Both the position numbers and the translations under genes were made by a program. Shown piece by piece: positions 35,954 through 44,560 of a stretch of DNA of 64,000 nucleotides. The first letter of the stretch is position 1. Each line of letters begins with the position of its first letter. Source of the DNA: CAVTWJ01 sp963849485. GTDB taxonomy: Bacteria; Oederibacteriota; Muellerivitia; Muellerivitales; Muellerivitaceae. The stretch is from positions 1-64,000 of the forward strand of contig CAWKIF010000156.1 in assembly GCA_963849485.1 (NCBI GenBank). The letters are read 5' to 3'. Below the pieces are notes generated by a model that worked only from the letters and a program-made list of their open reading frames with translations, ran no database searches and had not been told where the DNA came from.

Positions 35954-37855
35954 TTATTTGAATAGTTCCAAATAAAAAATGCCCGATTTCCAAGACAGAA
36001 TTAAATTGTCACCCACCCACCGGGTGGAGATGGAAATCTTCATGGGCTTTCCATCTTGATCCAAAGCCCGAACCTTTAATTTCGCGTCTTTCCGGTACCG
36101 ATAGAGGACAAACTTCGCTTGGATCGGTTCCATCAAGACTGGCTCCTTGCCGGGGTCCAGGACCTTGGTCCTCTTTTGGTTGTAGACCATGCCGGTATTC
36201 TCACATCGGGCGACCGCCGATATAAGAAGATGGTCGGATGAAGTAATGGCATGGGATGTCAGGGAAACCAAGGCGAAAGAAGCGTAAGAATTGGCCGTTT
36301 CCAAAGCCCAGGTATTGTTGTTGAATTTGCGGTGCGCCAGGAATCCCATCAAGGCCTGGAAACGGGGGCATTCGATCTTGACGATCCCCACATTCCCCTG
36401 CCAAGTCAATTGGCCGGTGTCGGAAACGAAGGTTTTTTTCTTGGGTTCAATCTTGGCTTTTAGTTTTCCGGAAATGTCCGTTTGGTAACCCTTTGTTTCC
36501 AAACCCGATTGATGGGCCTGTGCCTCAAAAGCCGTTTCCAAACCGAAGCTTTGTCCTTGGGTGAGGGCCGGAAGAACAAATACTTTCCCTTCTTTTACAT
36601 CACCTCTCAAAACCGCCAGGGCCGCCAAGGGCCATTGGCTTGAAATCAGGGGATTCCCGATAAAACTATTCGGATCAGGCAGGGCGGCGACCTCCGTGCC
36701 CGGCTCTCCCTTCCCCAAGCAAGCCGACCAGCCCTGCAGGCATTGCTGTGCCCCCATCCAAAGGGGCAAACCGGCGACATACTCATTGGGCCAATTCGCC
36801 GACCAACGAACTCCAAAGGGTTGACCCAAGGTTCGTTGACCTATCAATTGAACCGGCAGGCTGGTTTCAGGGGAAAGAACCCAGGGTTGATCCGAAAAAG
36901 TAAGGGGAGCCGTTGAGGCCGAGGCCTGATCTCCGGCTTCACTCCATTGGGTCGCCGCGATAGATTCCGCCGGTGTGTCAACCGGGGTCAATGGTGCCGG
37001 GGTGGACGTCTTTTCTTGGTTGAGCTCCCATCCCCAAGTGGGGACCGTCAAGACACTCACAGGCGCGGGTGGATAGGCCGAGACATCCAGCGGTGTTCCC
37101 CGGAAATCGGGCAGACCCGCCTGAACCGGGAACCAGCCGGTCGTGTCGGTCGTGGAAGTCTTTTCCGGCTTGGGGGAGGCGGCCGTCACGGGCGCCTGGC
37201 TATCCGAGGCGGTCACGGCGTAGAGCATGGGTACCGGCGCCTTGCCTTCCGAGAGGAAGAGGACCGTTTGAATCGGGACTTCGGGTTTGGGGTTGGGCCA
37301 GGCCAACAGGTTCAGCCCGGTCTCCACTCCCCGGTCCTGGTGCCACCAGGCCAAAAGGCTTTCGGCCGTATCGTCCGCCCCCCAAAAATTGACCAGTTCC
37401 CTCCCGACCCTTAAGGGGATCATGGCCACGGTGGAATCTGTATAAACCACCTCATATTCCCCCACCTTATAGTCCAATCCCGTCGAGGCCCAGCGGCATT
37501 CCTGGAGGAAATAAAGCTCCCCGGCGGTTTGGTTACCGAAAGGGATGGCCAAGCCTTGGGGATATTGGGGAAGGGCCTTCCCTTTAAGGACCAAAAAGGT
37601 ATGCCCAGGGGTAAGGGCCGGGTCCAAAACACGAAAGGGGATGCCCCGAAATTCGACGTTGCCGGTGGGAAGATTCTTGAGCGAACGGATCTGTTCCTCA
37701 TCCCCCGGGCCCGGTTCTTTCCCCTCAAATCCATCCAGGTAACCGTGATTGGCGAGGGTGGAAAGGTCCAGCGACCAAAAGCGGGCCTGAAGTGGCGCGG
37801 CGGCCAAACCCATAAACGTCAGGCCCAGGATGGCGTAGGCTCGGCCCTTTTTCAC
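35954..37855 (-). CDS. Large secreted protein with glycosidase-like end domains
   Basis: 633 residues with a signal peptide (AYAILGLTFMGLAAAPLQA). Residues about 25-225 (FWSLDLSTLANHGYLDGF, LPTGNVEFRGIPFRVLDPA, GEYEVVYTDSTVAMIPLRVG, NLLAWPNPKPEVPIQTVLFLS) resemble the N-terminal sugar-binding-like domain of secreted glycosidases. Residues about 520-633 (LVSLTSHAITSSDHLLISAVARCENTGMVYNQ...PVLMEPIQAKFVL) resemble the C-terminal domain of the same enzymes. Between them is a Pro/Thr/Ser-rich stretch and a region I do not recognise; no catalytic Glu pair of a TIM barrel is apparent. It precedes by four bases the LOG gene's stop in the same direction. Confidence 0.6.
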   Translation of the reverse strand: MKKGRAYAILGLTFMGLAAAPLQARFWSLDLSTLANHGYLDGFEGKEPGPGDEEQIRSLKNLPTGNVEFRGIPFRVLDPALTPGHTFLVLKGKALPQYPQGLAIPFGNQTAGELYFLQECRWASTGLDYKVGEYEVVYTDSTVAMIPLRVGRELVNFWGADDTAESLLAWWHQDRGVETGLNLLAWPNPKPEVPIQTVLFLSEGKAPVPMLYAVTASDSQAPVTAASPKPEKTSTTDTTGWFPVQAGLPDFRGTPLDVSAYPPAPVSVLTVPTWGWELNQEKTSTPAPLTPVDTPAESIAATQWSEAGDQASASTAPLTFSDQPWVLSPETSLPVQLIGQRTLGQPFGVRWSANWPNEYVAGLPLWMGAQQCLQGWSACLGKGEPGTEVAALPDPNSFIGNPLISSQWPLAALAVLRGDVKEGKVFVLPALTQGQSFGLETAFEAQAHQSGLETKGYQTDISGKLKAKIEPKKKTFVSDTGQLTWQGNVGIVKIECPRFQALMGFLAHRKFNNNTWALETANSYASFALVSLTSHAITSSDHLLISAVARCENTGMVYNQKRTKVLDPGKEPVLMEPIQAKFVLYRYRKDAKLKVRALDQDGKPMKISISTRWVGDNLILSWKSGIFYLELFK

Positions 37856-37859
37856 GAAC

Positions 37860-38585
37860 TTACTTAACCTTTTTATAGCGGTAATAGTTCAGAATGATTT
37901 TCACGACTTCGGCGGGCTTGTCCACGATATGGAAGATGTTCAGGTCCTCCAGGTTGATATATTTCCGGTCCTTGAGCAGTGTTTTCTTGATCCAATCCAA
38001 CCCCCCCTGCCAGAAATCCCGGTCCACCAAAATGATGGGCACGGGCTCAATTTTTCGGGTCTGCACCAGGGTCAGGAGCTCGTAAAGCTCGTCCATGGTC
38101 CCGAACCCGCCGGGCATCACCACCACGGCCGAGGCGTAACGCAGGAACATGACCTTGCGGATGAAGAAATAATGGAAGTTGATGGGCAGGTTCACGAAGG
38201 GATTTCCCTTTTGCTCGAAGGGCAGTTCGATGTTGCATCCCACCGACTTTCCACCCGCGTCATGGGCGCCCCGGTTGGCGGCTTCCATGATGCCAGGTCC
38301 CCCTCCCGTCACGATGCTGAAGCCCTTCTTGGAAAGCTGGAAGGCAATATCCTTCGCCAGTTCGTAATCCGAGGATTCCGGGAGGGCCCGGGCGGAACCG
38401 AATACGGTCACGGCGGGGCGGATGTTGCGCAAGGCCTCAAAACCTTCAACGAATTCCGAGATGATCCTAAACATCCGCCAGGTGTCCTGGTCCTTGAAGT
38501 CGTTGGCGATCAGGGGGTTGTAGGGTTTTCCGTTGTGATTGCCCCCGTTCGTTTTTTTGGGGCGGCTCTTCTTTTTGGTCGGCAT
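37860..38585 (-). CDS. LOG-family (TIGR00730) protein
   Basis: 241 residues from the ATG at 38585, which has AAGGAAA upstream. Signatures GGGPGIMEAANRGAHDAGG and MPGGFGTMDELYELLTLVQ (PGGxGTxxE) define the lysine decarboxylase-like/cytokinin riboside monophosphate phosphoribohydrolase family. Members cleave nucleoside 5'-monophosphates at the base. The basic N-terminus (MPTKKKSRPKKTNGG) is probably disordered. Confidence 0.88.
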   Translation of the reverse strand: MPTKKKSRPKKTNGGNHNGKPYNPLIANDFKDQDTWRMFRIISEFVEGFEALRNIRPAVTVFGSARALPESSDYELAKDIAFQLSKKGFSIVTGGGPGIMEAANRGAHDAGGKSVGCNIELPFEQKGNPFVNLPINFHYFFIRKVMFLRYASAVVVMPGGFGTMDELYELLTLVQTRKIEPVPIILVDRDFWQGGLDWIKKTLLKDRKYINLEDLNIFHIVDKPAEVVKIILNYYRYKKVK

Positions 38586-38642
38586 AGGATTTCCTTTTTT
38601 TGTTTTCAAACCGCGAACAAAACCCAAAAGCAAAGGCAATTT

Positions 38643-38673
38643 TTACCACCAAGACACAAAGACACCAAGATAA
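38643..38673. repeat. Dispersed repeat, left arm
   Basis: TTACCACCAAGACACAAAGA and following CACCAAGATAA: three successive ~8-base units. Its partner arm begins at 38727 but is split by the element at 38738-38847. Confidence 0.85.
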
Positions 38674-38726
38674 ACCAAATAAATGGTTCCGATTTAAGAC
38701 GTTTTTCAAACACCATCTTAGCGAAG

Positions 38727-38857
38727 TTCTTGGTGTGCCGCCCCTCGTTTAAAAATGTTTAATGAGGGCGGTACTACCCCGCATGATTCGTTTACGAATC
38801 ATGCGGGGTGCCTTGGTCATCGACACTTCGGTTGCGGGCCAAAGTGTTTGGTGGTGA
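38727..38857. repeat. Split repeat arm containing a nested palindromic element
   Basis: GTTCTTGGTGT (38727-38737) and TTTGGTGGTGAAAA (38848-38861) look like the two ends of one right-type arm, with about 110 bases between. The inserted part holds an imperfect CCGCCCCTC/GAGGGCGG hairpin (38739-38771) and a perfect 15-bp inverted repeat with a 2-base loop at 38777-38808 (arms begin CCCCGCATGATTCGT). No open frame of note lies in it. Confidence 0.65.
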
Positions 38858-38881
38858 AAAAGTAGATTTTGTTAGCGCTTC

Positions 38882-39319
38882 TTAGGCGATGACCGCCCCC
38901 GGCAAACCCTCCACGGCGTCCAGGACCCTGCGGGGATGGTCCGTGATCATGGACGGCAATTCCGCCACGGAAAAATATTTCAACTCGCTGGTTTCCTCGC
39001 TTAAGCGAAGCTCCCCTCCCGTGGCACGGCAAAGGAAGGAGACGCGAACCGTGTGCCATTCCCGGCCCTGGGCGAAATGCAAGGAACCCGCCGTGTCGGA
39101 ATAGACCCCCATCAACCGAACCACCTCGGCCTCCAGCCCCGTTTCTTCCTGAAGCTCCCTCAGGCAGGCCTGGGTAAGGGTTTCCCCCAGCTCCATGTGC
39201 CCACCGGGTATGCACCAAAGTCCGTTGTCCGTCCGTTTGGCCAAAAGCACTTCCCCCCGGTCATTGAAGACCAAGGCGTTCACGGCGATCTTGGGGGTGA
39301 CTTGGGGCTGGTGGGACAT
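38882..39319 (-). CDS. Nudix hydrolase
   Basis: 145 residues. The Nudix box is complete: GHMELGETLTQACLRELQEETGL (Gx5Ex7REUxEExGU), preceded by the usual LVFNDRGEVLLAKRTDNGLWCIPG. It should hydrolyse a nucleoside diphosphate linked to another moiety; the substrate is not predictable. Start set at 39319; an in-frame upstream ATG at 39358 would add 13 residues. Confidence 0.9.
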   Translation of the reverse strand: MSHQPQVTPKIAVNALVFNDRGEVLLAKRTDNGLWCIPGGHMELGETLTQACLRELQEETGLEAEVVRLMGVYSDTAGSLHFAQGREWHTVRVSFLCRATGGELRLSEETSELKYFSVAELPSMITDHPRRVLDAVEGLPGAVIA

Positions 39320-39366
39320 CGGCCGCTCTCTTTTATGGGGTTTTAGAATTTCAAACAAAATCCATT

Positions 39367-39453
39367 TTCACCACCAAGGCACCAAGAAATAATTTTGTTT
39401 TTAACCTTAAAGGCTAATGTTGTTCTTGGTGTCTTTGTGACTTGGTGGTGAGA
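39367..39453. repeat. Dispersed repeat, facing pair
   Basis: Left arm 39367-39391 (TTCACCACCAAGGCACCAAG...) and right arm 39423-39453 (TTCTTGGTGTCTTTGTGACT...) lie 31 bases apart, between the rpsI terminator and the Nudix gene. Confidence 0.85.
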
Positions 39454-39475
39454 TTGATGTTAACACCTTATAACC

Positions 39476-39513
39476 AAAAAAAATCCCGCGTCCTTTTTAA
39501 AGGAACGCGGGAT
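39476..39513 (-). terminator. Intrinsic terminator of rplM-rpsI
   Basis: Stem ATCCCGCGT/ACGCGGGAT with an AT-rich loop, followed on the minus strand by a run of eight Ts (39476-39483). Ends about 47 bases past the rpsI stop. Confidence 0.9.
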
Positions 39514-39559
39514 GGTGAAAGAACCGCTTGAATCGGGAACACCAGGTTCCGAAATTCGA

Positions 39560-39955
39560 TTAGCGTTTCGAGAATTGGAACCGTTTGCGGGCCTTCTTGC
39601 GCCCGTACTTCTTGCGTTCCACCATGCGGGGGTCGCGGGTCAGGAACCCGGCGGCCTTCAAGGGCTTGCGCATTTCCGAGTCGATCTTCAACAGGGCCCG
39701 GGAAATTCCGTGGCGCATGGCCTCGGCTTGTCCCGTCACACCGCCGCCGGTCAGGTTGGCCGTCACGTCGTACTTGTTGAGGGCCGAGACGAGTTCCAGC
39801 GGAGCCTTCACGGTCGGGATCTTGGCGAAGGGGAAAAACTTTTCCAGCGGCAGTCCGTTACAGAGGATGACGCCCTTGCCGGGGCGCAGGATCACCCGGG
39901 CGACGGAGGTTTTCCGGCGGCCCGTGGCGATGAATTGTTCTTTGGAGGCGGTCAC
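39560..39955 (-). CDS. rpsI: 30S ribosomal protein S9
   Basis: 131 residues, full length. ATGRRKTSVARV at the start and the basic tail RMVERKKYGRKKARKRFQFSKR that reaches the ribosomal P site are diagnostic. GTG start; GTGA overlaps the rplM stop by four bases. Confidence 0.98.
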   Translation of the reverse strand: MTASKEQFIATGRRKTSVARVILRPGKGVILCNGLPLEKFFPFAKIPTVKAPLELVSALNKYDVTANLTGGGVTGQAEAMRHGISRALLKIDSEMRKPLKAAGFLTRDPRMVERKKYGRKKARKRFQFSKR

Positions 39956-40413
39956 TTAGATTCTCCTCTTTTGGCGGGATAGGGTAAATTCAGCGGCTGG
40001 GGCTTCTGGGGTGAGTGGGGATGCACATCCCCCTTATAAATATTCACCCGGGTGAACATCTTGTCCCCCTGCTTGGTCTTGGGCAGCATGCCCTTGATGG
40101 CGTATTCCAAAATCCGCTCGGGGTGGGAGTGCCGGATGTCTTTGTAATTCTCGGTCGACAAACCGCCGGGGCGTCCCGACGTGCGGTGGTGGGCCTTGGT
40201 CTGCCATTTGTTTCCGGTCAATACGATCTTTCCGGCGTTGATGATCACCACGTGGTCCCCGTTCTCGATATGGGGCGTGAAGCTCACCTTGTGTTTCCCG
40301 CGCAAAATGGCCGCGACCTGGCTGGTCAAGCGACCCAAAACCATGTCCGTGGCGTCCACGATCCACCATTTGCGGTTGATATCCTTCACTGTCGACAATT
40401 GAGTTTTTTGCAT
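39952..40413 (-). CDS. rplM: 50S ribosomal protein L13
   Basis: 153 residues. RKWWIVDATDMVLGRLTSQVAAILRGKHKVSFTPHIENGDHVVIINA and AIKGMLPK are typical. AGGAAAC precedes the ATG. First gene of the L13-S9 operon. The ~60-base leader contains a GGAAG/CTTCC hairpin at about 40445-40466, which might be an autoregulatory site, as L13 leaders are elsewhere; this is only a guess. Confidence 0.98.
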   Translation of the reverse strand: MQKTQLSTVKDINRKWWIVDATDMVLGRLTSQVAAILRGKHKVSFTPHIENGDHVVIINAGKIVLTGNKWQTKAHHRTSGRPGGLSTENYKDIRHSHPERILEYAIKGMLPKTKQGDKMFTRVNIYKGDVHPHSPQKPQPLNLPYPAKRGESK

Positions 40414-40479
40414 GTTTCCTAACCTGTAACTTTTAAAAACTAAGGGAAGCCCGAGGGCCCTTCCTCGACAAGGTGTTGA

Positions 40480-40507
40480 ATTATAAGGGTATTCATGGGG
40501 CTGTCAA
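40480..40507 (-). promoter_or_regulatory. Near-consensus promoter of rplM-rpsI
   Basis: TTGACA (40502-40507), 16-base spacer, TATAAT (40480-40485), both boxes perfect, on the minus strand about 67 bases upstream of rplM. Confidence 0.85.
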
Positions 40508-40563
40508 GGAGAAGCGCTTCTTTTTAGGGCCCGGGCCGGGCTTTTTTTTCCCAAAGGCCGCCC

Positions 40564-41835
40564 CTAAGAAAGGCTGAGCCTCAAGCGGGGTTCCCCCTGG
40601 ACCATGGCGAAGGAGACGGGCCCCTGGTGGCGTAAAACCCAATCCTCGAGGGAGCCGCCGGCCTTTAATTTTCGGGGGGCGGGTAGGCCGATAAAGTCGG
40701 CCAGGAAGCCCGGTTTGACCCGGCCCAAAAGGTTGCCCATCCCTAAAGCCCGGGCGGGTTTGGTGGTGGCCATGGAAAGGATCTCGGCGGGGGAAACCTG
40801 GGGATGTTTCTTCTTAAATAGCCTCATTTCCCTAAAGAGGGAAAGGGAAGAATTACTGGCCAGGCTGTCCGTTCCCAGGCATACGGGGATGCGGTTGCGG
40901 GTCAGACGCTCATAAGGAAAAGGCGGGTGCTTGAAAAAGGTGTGGCTTCCCGGGCAATGCACCACGGTGATCCTGTTTTTTGCCAAAAGACTTACATCCT
41001 TGGAGTCCACCCGGTTCAGGTGGACGGCCAGGTTAAGCTTTGGAAGCCAGCCGCACTCGTTGAGGTACTGCACCGGGGTGGTCGCCCGGGGCATGTTCCA
41101 ATCGGGGCTCAGGGCCTTGATACGGTCGGCCATCGGGCCCTTCCCCTTCTTGAAATAATTCCATTCTTCCTGGCTCTCGGAAAGATGAAGGCTGGTGGGA
41201 TATCCCTTGTGGGAGGAAAGAAACTGGCCCAGAAGGCCGAGGGTTTCCTTGGAAACGGTGAAGAGCGTATGGGGGGAAAAACCGGGATGGACCAGGCCCG
41301 GCGCGTGACCCTCCGAAACCAAGCTTTTCCATTTTTCCAGAGCCTGTTTCCAATAGGCCCCGGGGGAAGGCTGGCCCAGGTCCAGGATTTCCAAAAACCA
41401 AAAGGCCCTCAGCCCCGCTTGCCGGAGCAAGTGGACGCTCTCCCCGCTGGTAGCCATGTCGCAAATCGTGGTGGACCCATAGGCCAGGCTTTGCCGGATG
41501 CCTTCCCGAACGGAGTTCCTGAATTCGGTCCGCGAGGTTTCACGAGTTTTATTCCCCATCTCGCGCAGCCACTCCCGGAAGGATTCACGGCGGGGGACCT
41601 TGCCCTTAAAATGGGTGAAGTCGAGGTGGCAATGGGCGTTGATCAGACCGGGCAGGAGCACCGTGTCGCCCAGGTCCAATATCCGCACCGGGGGGAAGAA
41701 AGCCATCTCCTTGCGGCGGCCCACCTGGAGAATCCGGTTCCCCTCCAACAGCACGAAAGCGTCCTCCAAGGGACGGTGCCGGTCCAGGGTGAGAAGATAT
41801 TTGGCAAGAAGAACCAATCGATGACTTGTTCCCAT
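40564..41835 (-). CDS. Amidohydrolase, aminofutalosine deaminase/MtaD-like
   Basis: 423 residues of the cytosine deaminase-like amidohydrolase superfamily. Metal ligands: NAHCHLDFTH (HxH), HLSESQEEW, and CLGTDSLASNSSLSLFREM (Asp). ADFIGL near the end is the usual composite-domain strand. Relatives deaminate adenosine-type compounds (S-adenosylhomocysteine, methylthioadenosine, aminofutalosine of menaquinone synthesis). No menaquinone gene is nearby to choose between them. Confidence 0.85.
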   Translation of the reverse strand: MGTSHRLVLLAKYLLTLDRHRPLEDAFVLLEGNRILQVGRRKEMAFFPPVRILDLGDTVLLPGLINAHCHLDFTHFKGKVPRRESFREWLREMGNKTRETSRTEFRNSVREGIRQSLAYGSTTICDMATSGESVHLLRQAGLRAFWFLEILDLGQPSPGAYWKQALEKWKSLVSEGHAPGLVHPGFSPHTLFTVSKETLGLLGQFLSSHKGYPTSLHLSESQEEWNYFKKGKGPMADRIKALSPDWNMPRATTPVQYLNECGWLPKLNLAVHLNRVDSKDVSLLAKNRITVVHCPGSHTFFKHPPFPYERLTRNRIPVCLGTDSLASNSSLSLFREMRLFKKKHPQVSPAEILSMATTKPARALGMGNLLGRVKPGFLADFIGLPAPRKLKAGGSLEDWVLRHQGPVSFAMVQGEPRLRLSLS

Positions 41836-41934
41836 ATCCCTAGGTTATCAGCCCCTCGGCCCGGGTCCTAGCCCTTCCATGGGGTCTTTCTTCCGGGTTG
41901 ACCCCAATCTCGGGGTCGAATAGATTAAGCGCCC

Positions 41935-43224
41935 ATGCTTGATAATAAAATTTCCAACGCGTTCTTCGACTTCACCAGCAAGGTCACGACCCTTTTCCCC
42001 CAGGGAGGGGCCTGGTTCTTCGACCACACCCTGATCCCCCTGGGGAACATCCCCCTGGTTCGTCGCCTGACCATTTCCAAAAACCTGCGCATTCTCAAGT
42101 CGGCCAAGGATCTTCACCGCATCCTGGTCATTTCGGATATCCATATCGGGGACGCTATCCTGGCGGGCGGGGGCGTGGCGGCTTTCCGGGATTTTTTCCC
42201 GGAGGCCCGCATCGACTACGTGGTGAAAAAATCGGTGGCCTGCCTATTCGAGGGAAACCCGGCCATCTCGAACCTTTATCCGGTCTTCACCGGCGGCCAA
42301 TTTCCCAATGCCTCGGATCTGGAAGCCGTGAAGAAACTTTCTTTCGAGAACGATTACGACCTCTGCTTGAACTGCTGTCCCTTTATCGTGGATGACCAGA
42401 TCCTGCCCAAGGGCCAGCATGTGATCGACGTGGTGACGGCCGCGCCCGAAATCCTGTATAACCTGACCCATCGCACGGGGTCCTGCCACTTCATGTACAA
42501 CTCCTATGGGCTGCCGGCGGGGTTGATTTCCAAAATCACAGGCAAAACCGCACCCCAGCCCTTCAAGGGCTTTCACGTCACCCTTTCCGACGAGGCCCAT
42601 GACCAGGCTTTGGGATTCCTGAAGGAACAGGGCTTGGCCCAGGCGGGAAAACTTTATTTTCTCAACCCCGATACCGCCTCCAAGTTCAACCGGATTCCCT
42701 ACGAAAACCAGCTGACTTTGTTAAGGGGCCTCCTCGCCCTGCCCGGCCGGGTGCTTTTGGGTTCGGGCTTTACGGCCCAGGACATTGAGAAGCAATTGTT
42801 GGGGGATTTGAAGGAAGAGGAAAGAAAACGCGTGACGATCGTCCCCAAAAGCATGAACCTGGACGCCTACGCCGCCTTGATCGATCTCGCCGATTTCTTC
42901 ATCTCGGGAGATACGGGCCCCCTGCATATCGGGGCCGCCCGGAAAGTCTCAAAAACCGGCAGCCGGAAATTCCGAAACCGCACCTACGTGGTCTCGGTGT
43001 TCGGGGCCACGAACGCCCGGATGTCGGGCTACGATTCCACCGACCCCCTCTTTCCGCCCGCCGATCAGGATGTTCCCTCACGCTGTTACGTTTCCGAAAG
43101 CCCCTGCCGCAACATCACCTGCATGAACAAGATGTCGAAAACCTGCAAGACGGTGCGTTGTTTCGAGTTTTTGGATGTGGAGAAAATCCTCGCCGATATC
43201 CGGGCCTACTTGAAATCTGCTTAA
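41935..43224 (+). CDS. GT9-family (heptosyltransferase-like) glycosyltransferase
   Basis: 429 residues. ILVISDIHIGDAILAGGGVAAFRDFFPEARIDYVV is a GT9-type N-terminal domain, and the C-terminal domain has DFFISGDTGPLHIGAARK and VVSVFGATN. Such enzymes add heptose or related sugars to lipopolysaccharide core. The C-terminus is Cys-rich (RCYVSESPCRNITCMNKMSK, CKTVRCFEF), which may bind a metal. Divergent from the amidohydrolase gene. Confidence 0.85.
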   Translation: MLDNKISNAFFDFTSKVTTLFPQGGAWFFDHTLIPLGNIPLVRRLTISKNLRILKSAKDLHRILVISDIHIGDAILAGGGVAAFRDFFPEARIDYVVKKSVACLFEGNPAISNLYPVFTGGQFPNASDLEAVKKLSFENDYDLCLNCCPFIVDDQILPKGQHVIDVVTAAPEILYNLTHRTGSCHFMYNSYGLPAGLISKITGKTAPQPFKGFHVTLSDEAHDQALGFLKEQGLAQAGKLYFLNPDTASKFNRIPYENQLTLLRGLLALPGRVLLGSGFTAQDIEKQLLGDLKEEERKRVTIVPKSMNLDAYAALIDLADFFISGDTGPLHIGAARKVSKTGSRKFRNRTYVVSVFGATNARMSGYDSTDPLFPPADQDVPSRCYVSESPCRNITCMNKMSKTCKTVRCFEFLDVEKILADIRAYLKSA

Positions 43225-43284
43225 AACTTTCAAAAACCCATTTCATCGCCACAATTCGTCACAGGGGCCCGTTGAACCTATGGG

Positions 43285-43424
43285 CTAGGTTTTCGAGGGA
43301 TCGATCAGAGGAATCCCAAGCCCTTGATAATGCAGGGTATTGCGGGTGGCTATTGCACCCTTGCGGGTTCAAGCGATCCCGGCGATCTGGACATCCCGGA
43401 TCTCAACAGGGCACACACCCATTA
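43285..43424 (-). pseudogene. Relic of a VapC (PIN-domain) toxin gene
   Basis: The minus strand reads VEIRDVQIAGIA, an in-frame TGA, then TRKGAIATRNTLHYQGLGIP and LIDPSKT before TAG. This is the C-terminal third of FitB-type VapC toxins (typical pattern: IRDxQIAGIAxARGxxxATRNxxHFxxLGxxxxNP). The rest of the gene and any antitoxin gene are missing; the relic abuts the stop of the SGNH gene. It fills the gap 43225-43421, which holds nothing else. Confidence 0.75.
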
Positions 43425-44549
43425 ACGCGGAAGATCACGGCTTAAATGTGCAGGTTCGGCCGCTAAGGCTTTCTTAACCAAGGGGACTAATCGGTCGGCG
43501 GTGAGTGCGATGCCTTCGGGTGTCCAATGGGTGTCATCCGGGTAATAAAGCGGTTTTTTGCTCCTCAAAGATCGCTCGGAGAGCACCCTTTCCATATCGA
43601 GGGCTAGAACGCCCCTATGGTTCAGTTCCCGGACAAGCTTGGTTATGAAACAGGGGTGGTTTCTTTTGCCCAACAAGAAATAATACGCGCTTTCCTTGTT
43701 CGGGGCGGGCACGAAGATCATGCGGGTCCCCCGACCACGGAAAATCCTATCGTAAGCTTGGACAATGTCGGCAGTCTGTTTGATTTCGGAATCGGTCCCA
43801 TTCCAAACGGCTCCCTCCCCTTGATAGAACAAAAAAGAACCCTTCCTTTCCGAGATCAAACTGCTCGGATGGACGTTGGGATGTATCATCCGGTATAAGA
43901 AATGGTAAGCTGGAAATTCCAAAAAATGGTCGAGCCAGGTGATGGGAGCCATCAAGGTCCGGCGGTAGGCCTTCGTCAGCAGGATCCCTTGCCGAAAGCC
44001 CTCGAACCAGGATGGCTTTTTTGGCGGCGGCAGCTGGCCCAGGTTTCTCTCCACGAGGATGACGACAACAACCGGGACCGGTTTTCTTTTGAACCGCTCT
44101 TCCGCCAGGTATTCGTTCAGCACATTGACGGTAAAATCGGAATAGGTGTAAACATTCCGGTGTATCCGCCGCTCCAAAGCCCCGGCCGGCGTGTCTTCTT
44201 GCGGGGCCCTTTCAGAATCGGCGAAAGAATCACCGACGATGACGATGTTGGAAATGCCGAATTTCCCTGGTGCGTTCCTGAAACCGAATTCGTCAATCAC
44301 CAGGTTTATTTTAATCGGTTGCCCCCAGGGCGTGCCCCGGCCTATGTCCCCGACTCCGGGGGAGTCGAGGATGGTCAGATTGGGGTAAAAAAGGCCCGGA
44401 AGCCAGGGTCGGAAATGGACATAACCGCTGGCTTTTTGTACCGAAAAATAAACCAGATCAATATAGGCGTAGATGGCCGTGAATAGGGATAGGCCGATGG
44501 AAAAGACGCCGCATTTTAAGAGAAATTTTTTAAGGCCGGAGGGCCCCAT
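43422..44549 (-). CDS. SGNH/AlgX-AlgJ-like O-acyltransfer protein
   Basis: 375 residues. An N-terminal membrane helix (VFSIGLSLFTAIYAYIDLVYF) anchors a periplasmic SGNH-type domain: VIVGDSFADSE supplies Ser and YYPDDTHWTPEGIALTADRLV supplies Asp and His. It follows the MBOAT gene by 11 bases. By analogy with the alginate AlgI/AlgJ/AlgX set, MBOAT brings an acyl group over the membrane and this protein transfers it to an exported glycan. The acceptor is unknown. Confidence 0.82.
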   Translation of the reverse strand: MGPSGLKKFLLKCGVFSIGLSLFTAIYAYIDLVYFSVQKASGYVHFRPWLPGLFYPNLTILDSPGVGDIGRGTPWGQPIKINLVIDEFGFRNAPGKFGISNIVIVGDSFADSERAPQEDTPAGALERRIHRNVYTYSDFTVNVLNEYLAEERFKRKPVPVVVVILVERNLGQLPPPKKPSWFEGFRQGILLTKAYRRTLMAPITWLDHFLEFPAYHFLYRMIHPNVHPSSLISERKGSFLFYQGEGAVWNGTDSEIKQTADIVQAYDRIFRGRGTRMIFVPAPNKESAYYFLLGKRNHPCFITKLVRELNHRGVLALDMERVLSERSLRSKKPLYYPDDTHWTPEGIALTADRLVPLVKKALAAEPAHLSRDLPR

Positions 44550-44560
44550 GCTTCACCCCG

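Noticed and set aside
40520..40555. GC-rich hairpin followed by eight Ts on the plus strand near rplM, like a terminator
   Set aside because: No plus-strand gene ends there; genes on both sides are on the minus strand, and on that strand the T-run precedes the stem. Not reported as a functional terminator.
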